Below are positions 55,161 to 64,000 of a stretch of 64,000 bases of DNA, in pieces. The stretch is from Rhypophila decipiens (Eukaryota > Ascomycota > Sordariomycetes > Sordariales > Naviculisporaceae): NCBI GenBank assembly GCA_033297075.1, contig MU858067.1, forward strand, positions 62,001 to 126,000, read 5' to 3'. Numbering within the stretch: position 1 is the stretch's first letter; the number at the start of each line of letters is the position of its first letter. Below the pieces are notes generated by a model that saw nothing but the letters and a program-made list of their open reading frames with translations, was not told where the DNA came from and made no database searches. A program made the translations under genes and the position numbers.

Positions 55161-58100
55161 GGCGGATGGTTGTTTTGTCGAATGTGGTTGTGTTTCTTGT
55201 CCTATCTCACTTGGAGATCTCAAATGCCCCTGGGCCGCTGGGAAAGTCACACAGATGGTAGTATGCCTGCTACCGGGACATGATCACAAATCTCGAGTCG
55301 AAAGGGCCGGTTCTGAATGAAAGTCGTGCAACGGGAGAACTCGCGGTGATCAATGTGTTTCCTCCTGTCGTCCTGGCTGGTACCGACTGACAAGTCACGT
55401 ACAGCAGCACCAACAGTGGAAAAAGGAAACCGGCAGGACGGACACAATGCAAGGAGAACCAACGGCCTCAAGAGACACACGCCTGGTGGTGGTCTAGAAG
55501 GGTTTTAAGAGAGAAGAAATTAAATCCTGAACACGGTCCAGGAAGCGGGAGGGATTGCAACATGTTTTCCTTCCCTGCCCACCACGAGCAAGCCGGGTAC
55601 ACCGTCATTAACATACCTTTCTCTTCCTCGTGCCGCGTCGTGTAGCCTTTACTCAGAGCACAGGAACAGGGGGCCGCCACTACTGCAAAGTACGGCTGGC
55701 AAAGCTACCTGGGGTATGTTCTCGTGCCGTATGCAGACTGCCCAGGAAGCTCGCTCTTCCGTCTGCAGCGGTAGGACATTATTTTTAAGCGCTGGCTCTG
55801 GATGGCCCCGGTATTGATGGTAGCCCGAGGAGGGCCCTTGCCTGACATGTCGTCGCGGGGATTCGACGGCGGTGGTGGGTAACCCTGCCGTGCTCTCCTC
55901 GGCGCGCTGTGAGTGGTCAGCGAGACTGATGGCGGGACGAGTGTTGAAGAGACGAGGTCAGTGAATAGCCGCCCAAAATAGTTCCTGGTCGATGACATCC
56001 CGGTCATGTCGGCCCAATCACAGACGGCGTCACAATGCAGCGAGCTTGTAAACGCCGAGCCCCTCCCAACCACTTCAGCGCGGTTGATGATTTCTCACCC
56101 TCTCACGCCTCTCACTGATCTTTCAGGGCCAAAAGTGCGAGTGAATGACTGACAATTCAACGAGACCCCTGTTGGACGCGCTATTTGACCGCCTCGTTCC
56201 TTTGATGCAAGATAAATTACTTTTTTCCGATTAGGGCAGCAGAATTCGTGGTGGTTGTGAACAAGTGTGGTAAGACCTTCAGTTCGAGAGGGGTTTGTGC
56301 AGTGATCGCCGTCACGTCCAGATCCCAGCAATCAGGTCAGAATGGAATCAATCTGCTGTGGACTCTATGTGCCTTCTTGGTGCGTAAAGTTTGATAACTA
56401 CTCGCACCTGCCTTGGATGAAAAGTCGCCGGTGTGAAGAGTATCGTGAAGAGGAAGGAGCACGGTGAGTACCCCTGAATCCCTATCGATAAGGAATTGGG
56501 TGCAGTTGGTGATGGTGTCGGATCGGGAAAGGCGTTGGAAATAAGCAGCAGCGGACATTTTCCCATCAAGACATCGATCCATCCCGCCATCACTAACCTG
56601 AACCACTCTTCTCATCAACTTGGCATTGTGCATCCGTTCATCATCACCAACCATCCCTCAATCGTTGGAGATCAAATTCAAGACAAGGGCATCCCGCGCG
56701 AATAAAGGTCCCAGGATTCAAGTGGCGTGTTCTGTGCAGGACGCATCTGCCAGACCTTGGCGTGTTTCTCTGTCTTCCGTACACTACACCGAGCGGAATG
56801 ACACAGTTACCAGCCCAGACATTTGGATATCTTGTTCACTCTCTGTGCGTCCCGTCGATCTCGTCACCCGCCAGTCCCGGATGCATATGTCGAACAACTG
56901 TGCTGCAGTAGATCTATGGGCATTCCGAATGGATTTGAAGCCGGGACGCCACACGCGATAACCTGGTCGCGCGTCTGTCTGGACTTTTCGGCGGGAGCTT
57001 TCCGTAGTATTGAGTGATGGAGGTGACGGGCCTCGCAGATTTGCCGCCATAACGGTTGTTCTCGCGTCAACAAGTCTCGGCCCTCTTCGGGTTGGCGACG
57101 AAAATGGCGGTTATTACCTATATCACTACGGGAGTGGCGCCTAAGCCTCGAAGCAACCATCTTTTACAATTGGAACAACTAAGAATGCGCAAAGGCTTCG
57201 GTACTCTAATCGCATCGCTTCTCGGCCTCGCAATCCATGGCCATCTCGGAGTCCTCGGACGTCGTATGCAGAGGTATACAACCCTCTACCGGCCCTCAGT
57301 GCCTAGGCGAGACGCACATCTTGGCCTCGTGTCGTATTCGTCAATTTCTCTACCCGTTCTTGCCTCGTCTTTGCAGCTGCCGCTGGCAAGACGAGCGGCG
57401 TTGAACCGAAGCAGCTCTTCTGTTCCCCGCAGGGTAATTAATCGATCTTTGACGTATGGGCTGCGTCCTATGGATCTGTCTCTACCCGAAGAGACGAGTA
57501 TGCCGATGTTTATTTGGTTGCCATCAACGTGACTTTATAGATGTTTCCAGTCCGACCGTTGCCGAATTCACCGGATAGCTTCCGGGAACCACACCGGGGG
57601 CAAATGCTTGTCAAGGACACTCATTTGGTGTCCTAAGATGCTCCCAACCGGTCTCGAAACAACTCAAAAGCTCAGAAGGTTTACGAGGAACCATGACGGC
57701 GGGCCATTATCGATTCCAGGTTGCCTTGTGCCCGCACTACCAACCGCCCGCGTATACGTACAACCCGAACAGGTGCTTTTCGGTGTTGGTTGCGATTGCG
57801 ATTTGAAGTGCAGCTCTGTGCCACTCATCCTGTCTTTTTCACCTGCGCTGTAAGTCAAGTTGGCTGACAGACAGGCTTTTGCATTGTTGGGCGTTGGGGG
57901 TCATGGTAAGTGCCATCTGTCACGAGCTTCTTTGCATCTTTTTCAATTTCATGTTTTCTTGCCAGTCGCAGACGGCAGGCATGTGTTGTTAGTAACTCTC
58001 TTGCCAAACCTACTAGGCCAGGCGTGGGCTTTCCTTTCTGCTGCTGCCAAAAATACCGACCTATCTCTCACCATGGTTCGTTCGGGGAATAAGACGGGAG

Positions 58101-60027
58101 GATTGCTAAGAACCCTCTTGGGATTTCGAAAATGACCTGTCAACTATAACTCATGTCAGAATACCGAGGAACACCATTCGTCTGTGGGTTTAACGGCTTT
58201 GTGTTCTATTTTGTTCTTTCGCCAAGGTGAAATCCTAGACCGTTGAGCTGGGATAATGATATGTTTGCATTTGCTTGACGGCATTTATCACGGCTGGCAC
58301 AGTGTTTGCTGCTGTCAGTTGTTGGGGCGGGAGAGCTCCCTACCTACCTATAATTAGCCCAGGCGGGTTGAAATCGCAAGGACGGCCGAGCTGGATATAC
58401 CGAAAGACGGGAAATGCATGTTTTATTTCTTCTTTCTTATTCTATTTTACCGTCAGCACGGTTCGAACAGTGAGGAATGGTACCGGTGACGTGGTCTTGC
58501 GTATTAAAGCCCCTTGAGGCGTCAAACTACTCGAGGGTACTACTACAGGAATTCTTCTGAGAGCACTCCACTACCTATATAAACCTCTATACTGGCACAG
58601 CCCCTCAGCAAGAACCGGTTCGAGAGGGAAAACATCAGGCCGAGCCCTCCTGCGCGAGTGGTCAAGTCGCAAAACATGGTTTTGTCCCCTTGGACTTGGC
58701 ATAAGGAAGTAACAGTTAGAGTCTACCTCCCTATAGTCCATCCTTCACCCTCGGACGGGCTGTTTGTGGTCAAAGGGGAGGAGAAGACCTTATATACTGC
58801 CAACTGGTGGAAATATCGGAACCCAAGTCCAGTCTCTTTGGAACCAGCCATGAGATTCGACGGGCAAATGTAAAAAAAAGGTACAAGAAGACTCGTGGTC
58901 GGAGCTTGTCCAGAATGTCTTCATGTTATCGGACAGGTCATATTCCTCTCCATACATACCTACACTCTCCTCCTTCTTCTCGCAGACAGAGCAACAACCG
59001 GCCAGTGAACTTGATTGGGTTGTCAACCCACCAAAAGTATCCGTCCGTTGTTGTGCTATTCTAGGAAACATGCGACAAACAACAACAAGGCGTTAGGTGG
59101 GACAAGTAAATGCATCCGACACACAACAACAAGGCCTTAGATGGAACAAGTAAATGCATGCGACAGACAACAACAAGGCGTTAGGTGGAACAAGTAAATG
59201 CATGCGACCGACAACAAAAAGGCGTTGGTCGTAACAAATAAACGCATCATTGATCGGTGTATTGATCAGTAAGGGACCCACATACATAAGGAGGACTATC
59301 AGCAAACTCGACGCATTTACTAACTCTAGTAAATCGGAAAGGAAATAGACTATAGATACATAGCATGAGCTCGTTGGACATGGCAGACAGGGGATTCTTC
59401 GGCATGGAATGAGTCAAGGATCTTGGTCTCTTGGTGGTCGAGATATAAAGAAGCATTTTTCTTCCTCACATATGGTGAAACCCCCTAGACACCCGAGGAA
59501 AGTCCATTACCGAGCACGTAAAAATACAAAATGTACAAATTGCAAGTCCAACTCAATCCGACAAGACAATCAAGCGCTGATATAACTATACACACAAATA
59601 TATACATAAATACAAAGGCGAACGACATGGTAGTCGCTTGACCAAACAGATAATGCCCTCGATGCTTTCTTATCAGCTACTCCGCCCAGCTGACAGACGG
59701 CTGAGCTGTGTTAGTATCCCTTGGTTCACTATTCGTGTGATGGTGACGGTTCCGTCCCGCTGAAGCATAATATCAAAATGCTGTCTGTCCTCGCTCACAA
59801 ATTCCAGTTTCTCTCTCTCCAACCATCGCCCACACCTCCAACATTTTCTGCCTCGCCAAGTGTTGTATCTCGTTGATGAGTCTCGATTTCCTCGTAACGA
59901 GCTGGGGATGGGTATCGATTAAACACGGCAAGGGTGTCCATAGAAAGACACGGTCGACGTCCATAACAGGACTCTCAACATCCGTTTTCTTTCTTTCCTC
60001 CCATTCCATCAAACCCTTCTCTTCATA
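55161..60027. other. Gene desert with a 44-bp tandem repeat
   Basis: About 4.9 kb with no gene I can support. Frames such as 57056-57532 (+) and 58790-59071 (-) lack family resemblance. An ATG-started 142-residue frame at 57104-57532 exists but is Arg/Ser/Leu-rich and not convincing. The tandem repeat at 59069-59244 is a separate entry. Confidence 0.5.
59069..59244. repeat. Four tandem copies of a 44-bp unit
   Basis: Units at 59069-59112, 59113-59156, 59157-59200 and 59201-59244. Each starts CATGCGAC and contains ACAACAACAAGGCGTTAG and GGAACAAGTAAATG. The first three are nearly identical and the fourth is more diverged. There is no coding signal across it. Confidence 0.95.
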
Positions 60028-60658
60028 TCACCTCCCCTCACCACCACCCGTCCTCCCATCATCACTAGGAATAACCCTCCGATCTTTACTAGGAAACCCC
60101 CCAACCCTCTCCCCAAGCTTGAGCTTCTCCATCTCCCTCCTCGCCTCTTCCCGATCCTTCTCCGGGAGCCCCCACCACTCCCTCAGAAAAGCTTCTTGTT
60201 CCGCCTTCCTCCTCGCCTTGCGCTCTCGCTCCTTTTGCCGCTCCATCCTCTTGGCGAACCACTCCTCCCGCGCGGCGTCCTGTTCTTCCTGGGTGGCGTG
60301 CACCTTCATACAGCTGTTCATTTTCCTCTGCGGCTCGCTGCACATGAACGCTACTGTGAATGTCCTGCCTAGGGCGCAGGCTGCGAATGCTATGAGACGA
60401 AAAGAAATTGTTAATTAAGGTTTGAAGGGGAGCAAGGGGGGAGAGGCTACCTTTGATTTCTTCTGCGCAACGGGCTCGTACACGGGCGTAGTAAATGTCC
60501 CTTACTTGGGCTTCTTGGGATGCTGACAAGGGCATGGGATTACGGCTGGGCATTGAGGCTGCTAGTTGGGCTCGTTCTTCTGCTGCTGTTGTGGTTGTGT
60601 TGGGAGTGCCTCCGGCGGAGGAGGAAGATGGGGAGGAGGCCATTGTTGCTGCGGCCAT
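60028..60658 (-). CDS. CMC1: Cmc1, COX assembly mitochondrial protein
   Basis: Two exons on the minus strand, 60658-60451 and 60389-60028, giving 189 residues. Splicing joins RCAEEIK to AFAACALGRTFTVAFMCSEP, restoring the paired cysteines of the Cmc1 family (PF08583): C-A-E-E-I-K-A-F-A-A-C, then FMCSEPQRKMNSC. In yeast, Cmc1 sits in the intermembrane space and helps copper delivery to cytochrome c oxidase (Cox1 stability); import would use the Mia40 disulfide relay. The first 50 residues are an Ala/Ser/Thr-rich extension and the C-terminus is a long basic, charged helix (AFAKRMERQ-type sequence, KERERKARRKAEQEAFLREW), so the chain is longer than yeast Cmc1 (111 aa). The start could instead be the in-frame ATG five codons downstream (60643). 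Confidence 0.92.
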
Positions 60659-61500
60659 TCAAGTTCCAGCTCAGGCCTTTTGCTTTTTCTCTTTCCCTCT
60701 GAGATATGATATATATATCGTGGGTCTCTGTAAATCCAGTCGATCAAGTTGGGTTCGCCGAGGATTGTGTGTCACTTCTCGATTCGTGTCTGGTGATTCG
60801 GAAAGAGTCCGTACGGTATGTAGCTGAATGCTGTCGTCGTCCGGGTATGTGCTGACTCAATAAATTCCTCCAATTGGGATAGTTTAATAGTCGTAGTCAC
60901 AGAAAAATGTCGTCGTCAACCGGTGTGGTGATGTAGTTCAGTTTTGCTCAAAAAATCGTCCGATTTTCAGCGGTTATGGAGTTCTGATGTCCAGTGAGGT
61001 AACAAGCTTCTGGGTGGTGTGCCAGGGGAGCTCGGACAAGCTTGACCCCTGGATATGGAAGTGACGCCAAGACGACCATGTCAGCCACAGTTTCAACGGA
61101 CTTGCAGCCACACTGAGCCACATCTTGATGCTCGCCATCTTCCATCTTTCGACAAGTCGTCGATGATATTCTCTGACATTTCACCTTTGGGTGCAAATTT
61201 AGTACCAGTCATGCATCTTATGACCTTGATTGGCGACGCTGCTCAGATGCGGAACGCGGGCCGGAACAATTGCCATGCATCGATAGAGACCTCGGGAATT
61301 CAAATCACGGCCCGGGGGTACAATGCAGCCAGGCAGGCAGTTCACAAAACTCAAAACTCAGAATTGTATAAACATCGCTAAGGCCGCTCATATTCACAAA
61401 CATCTAGGTACCTAGCAAGACCCAACGAATCTTGATCCGAAAAACACGGCTCGCTATCCAAAAGCCTTATTATATACCAAACAACCGCTGGGACAAAAGC
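60659..61500. other. Intergenic, promoter of CMC1
   Basis: About 840 nt with no coding signal. The 3' UTR of the neighbouring minus-strand gene must lie at its right end. Confidence 0.5.
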
Positions 61501-64000
61501 TCACTCATTGTCAGCCGCCGATGTTGTCGACTCAGCCCTATCCAGATCCAAACTCTCCTTCTCCTTATTCTTTCCCTTCTTCCCGAATCCACTCAGCCAA
61601 CGACTCCCAGAAGACTTGCTAACACTCCCACCACTCACACTGCCCGCGCCGCCCTCCTTCCCAATGGCATGTTTCCCTCCATTAGAGATGGTCGATACAG
61701 AAGGACCAAGACTCGGACTACTAGTCACGCTATCATAGCTCTTTCCGAGAAAACTACCGCCCGACCCGGGAGTCTCGTCCCCAGCCACGTCGTCAAAATC
61801 TCCAATGCTAGACCGTTCCAGAGATGCCATTCGATCCGAGTTGTTCCCCGCGCTAGCTGTGCTGCTAGGCCCCTTCTTAAACAGGCTCGAGTCCTTACCG
61901 CCAAGCCGGCCGGGAAGACTAAACTTGCTAGAAGAGCTTTTCCGGAACAACTTGCGAACAACACCCTCGTCCTTGACGCTGGTAGAAAGGCCCACGCTGG
62001 CGGGTTCCGAGGGAGTGTTGGAGAAGGACATGTCCAGCGAGAGAGAGTCGCGAGATTCCGAGACCGAGGTCTGCGTGTGGATGGAAACGCCGTCTCTAGA
62101 CATGCGCGAGTCCGAGGGCGATTCCATCTCGAATGCCATGACTTGCGGGGTGTCGGGGGCGGCCGTTTCCTGCGCATCCTTGTTCTTGGATTTATCCTTG
62201 GTCTTATCCTTGGATTTCCTATCATCTTTGGATTTGGACTTTTCCTTGCCCCCGTCCTTGTCAGACTTGGACTTGGAGAAAAAACCTCCGATAAAGGGTT
62301 GCGCGTGGGGATTGAGATTCTTTGGCTGTTGGATGGATGGTGGTGGTGGACGGCTCCCGATTACGCCCACATTCTTGGCATTCGGCAGCATGCCCTCGTC
62401 TAGAATTTCATCCTCTGCGGATGCCAACGTCGTCTTAAGAGCAGATGGCGAACCATGAAGAGATGGGCGGCGGGAGGGGTTCCGGGACCACGGCGGCGCG
62501 TTGATGTTGTTGTCTGGCGACCAGAACCGGCTTGATTTTCCAAGTGCACCGGCATCCGTAGGCGGTCCCCAAATCGAGCCAGAGTCGGTAGAGGGCCTAG
62601 GAAAGTCATTCGAGGCAATGCTGGCTGGGCGTGGGCTGCTGGGGTCTCGTTCCGCAAAAATACTTCTGCCAGAATTCGAAAACGGGTTGAAGTTCTTGGC
62701 GGAAAACATGCGTGAGCTTACTGCATGCCCTTCCAGAATGTCTGGTCCAGCCGAGTTCCGGTTGAATATATTCCAGCCCGAGACGCTGGTCCGCCGCTTG
62801 TTAGTCAAACCATCCAGGTCGTCGGTCTGCCTCGGAAATGACTGGCTTTGCCCCTGTTTCAGGCTACCAAGTGCCGGTCCTTCCTTTTCCATGACTTTGG
62901 CAGTTCTGGACCTCGGAAACGAAAACAGACCGCTGAGTTTGTTAGCCGGTGGCTCTGTTGCCGTAGGAGAAGGAAGCGAGGCCCCGGCGTTGAGTGAGTG
63001 AATATCGGCCTTTTCACCCCCAAAAGGAGCAAAAGCAAGGTTGTGCGATGATCCCCGGGGACTAGAGAGGATACTCATCGCTCTATCCGAGGACGTTGGC
63101 GATTGTGGGTCGTTTTTGGGAGAATCCCCGTGAGATGGAAAAAAGGGTTCCGGGTGGACATACTCCTGAGGACTGAAATCGTCGTCGTCGTCAAAGTCGT
63201 CCAGAATATTGGATGGAAGAAGCGCGGCAGCCGAAGGACTGAGCGGTGCCGATGAGCCCCGTATGCCAGCCTCATCAAGACGCGAGGGCAAAGCTGGTGT
63301 GAGCCCCATCCCAAAGGGCCCAGGGGCAAACCCAGGCGGCACATTGGCAGACCGGGCACTCGCAAAGCCGATAGGGACCGTCAGCGAAGGGTCCATCTGA
63401 GAATACGCTGGGAGTGGGGATGAAATGGAAATAGATGAGAGTGAATTGCTGTTTCGGCTCCGTCGCTTGAGCTGGCTGATGGTGGCGTGGTCGAAATCAA
63501 GCCCAGAAGAGTTGGGCTGCGTGTACAGAGCGGCATAATTCGGCTGTGGAATTTGTTGTAATTGGTTAGTGAGAATCTGGATTTGGTCCTCGAGCCTTTG
63601 CAATGTCGCGGTCTCGTGTTGGAGCGTTGCCGACATCTCTCGTTGCCTTTGCTGATGTTTCCGCCTGAGCTGCTCATCCTTGTCCCGCGATTCGGCATCG
63701 AGTTCACCACCAGGGAGTTTCTTCCGCTCTTCTTCAAGCTCCCTCACCTGGTCCCTCCTCTCCTTCAGCTCTGCCTCCAAACGTGAGCATTCCGCCTGGA
63801 GATCGCTGTTTTCGCCACGGGAGCTCTCCAACTTTTTCTCTCGCTCCTCCGCAAGCTCCTTCATTTTGGTTTCGAAATCAGCCTGATCGTTTTCCATCAC
63901 CTGTATGCTGTCATCCCATTTCTGTATCTCATCTTCGTATCGCTGCCGTTCCATCTCCTTTTCCCGCAGCGCCTTTTCCTTTTGAGCCTTTCGCTGCAGC
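61501..64000 (-). CDS. Coiled-coil / Ser-rich fungal protein, 5' part outside window
   Basis: The C-terminal 832 codons of a gene whose start lies beyond the right edge. The frame is open to position 64000, so the ATG at 63954 is unlikely to be the start. The visible N-terminal part (about 150 residues) is a dense coiled coil (EEREKKLESSRGENSDLQAE, then RDQVRELEEERKKL). It is followed by a long disordered tail with Ser, Pro and Gly, a conserved-looking ATISQLKRRSRNSNS motif, and a Lys/Asp/Ser low-complexity stretch (KSKSKDDRKSKDKTKDKSK). It may be the filamentous-fungal AcrB-type ubiquitination-network protein, whose membrane segments would lie in the missing part. I hold this only tentatively because I cannot align it. 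No catalytic motif is visible in the part present. Confidence 0.6.
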   Translation of the reverse strand, partial: LQRKAQKEKALREKEMERQRYEDEIQKWDDSIQVMENDQADFETKMKELAEEREKKLESSRGENSDLQAECSRLEAELKERRDQVRELEEERKKLPGGELDAESRDKDEQLRRKHQQRQREMSATLQHETATLQRLEDQIQILTNQLQQIPQPNYAALYTQPNSSGLDFDHATISQLKRRSRNSNSLSSISISSPLPAYSQMDPSLTVPIGFASARSANVPPGFAPGPFGMGLTPALPSRLDEAGIRGSSAPLSPSAAALLPSNILDDFDDDDDFSPQEYVHPEPFFPSHGDSPKNDPQSPTSSDRAMSILSSPRGSSHNLAFAPFGGEKADIHSLNAGASLPSPTATEPPANKLSGLFSFPRSRTAKVMEKEGPALGSLKQGQSQSFPRQTDDLDGLTNKRRTSVSGWNIFNRNSAGPDILEGHAVSSRMFSAKNFNPFSNSGRSIFAERDPSSPRPASIASNDFPRPSTDSGSIWGPPTDAGALGKSSRFWSPDNNINAPPWSRNPSRRPSLHGSPSALKTTLASAEDEILDEGMLPNAKNVGVIGSRPPPPSIQQPKNLNPHAQPFIGGFFSKSKSDKDGGKEKSKSKDDRKSKDKTKDKSKNKDAQETAAPDTPQVMAFEMESPSDSRMSRDGVSIHTQTSVSESRDSLSLDMSFSNTPSEPASVGLSTSVKDEGVVRKLFRKSSSSKFSLPGRLGGKDSSLFKKGPSSTASAGNNSDRMASLERSSIGDFDDVAGDETPGSGGSFLGKSYDSVTSSPSLGPSVSTISNGGKHAIGKEGGAGSVSGGSVSKSSGSRWLSGFGKKGKNKEKESLDLDRAESTTSAADNE

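Noticed and set aside
57205..57240. Match to the start of U2 snRNA (ATCGCTTCTCGGCCT)
   Set aside because: Identity ends after 15 nt, and the branch-recognition and Sm regions are absent.
57104..57532. 142-residue ATG-started frame in the gene desert
   Set aside because: It has no recognisable domain and Arg/Ser/Leu-biased composition. It has no supporting splice structure or conserved motif.

Overview
The window is nuclear DNA from a filamentous ascomycete, most likely a Sordariomycete of the Sordariales type. The signs are many short introns (about 50-120 nt, GT...AG with CTAAC/CTGAC-like branch sites), C-rich third codon positions, a CBM-less family 45 endoglucanase, a HET-C heterokaryon-incompatibility homologue and a Zn2Cys6 regulator. 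There are no bacterial-type operons. I found no transposase, rRNA or convincing tRNA gene, and no CRISPR-like array. All splice models below were derived by eye from splice sites and frame continuity, without transcripts or alignments.

Layout, left to right. 1-10 kb: an Nbp2-type SH3 protein, mitochondrial NADH-cytochrome b5 reductase, a Zn2Cys6 regulator and Atg6/Beclin. 10-18 kb: a very long Scm3/HJURP-like centromere protein, a minisatellite array, and casein kinase 2 alpha. 18-27 kb: a DNAJC11-like protein, the GH45 endoglucanase and HET-C. 27-32 kb: a long gene-poor stretch, then an HMG-box protein. 32-40 kb: a gene-poor stretch with a foldback element, urease with GATA sites upstream, and an unrecognised single-pass coiled-coil protein. 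40-46 kb: mitochondrial threonyl-tRNA synthetase, a Maf-like pyrophosphatase and a GH47 alpha-mannosidase. 47-55 kb: a small secreted protein of unknown function, Utp11, a peroxisomal D-amino-acid oxidase, and a polyQ fungal protein. 55-60 kb: a 4.9-kb gene desert holding a 44-bp tandem repeat. 60-64 kb: Cmc1 and the 3' part of a large coiled-coil/Ser-rich protein cut by the right edge.

The genes are mostly conserved housekeeping genes and do not form a pathway cluster. Three are mitochondrial (MCR1, MST1-like, CMC1), and the DNAJC11 homologue may be as well. Urease and D-amino-acid oxidase both release ammonia but lie 14 kb apart and need not be co-regulated. I did not find a convincing new multi-gene system. 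The most interesting items are the AATAAA-rich minisatellite between convergent genes, the paired GATA motifs and GC-AG intron of urease, the J-domain without HPD, the foldback element near 33.1 kb, the repeat/hairpin block near 44 kb, the cysteine-free secreted protein near 48 kb and the centromere protein's internal repeats.
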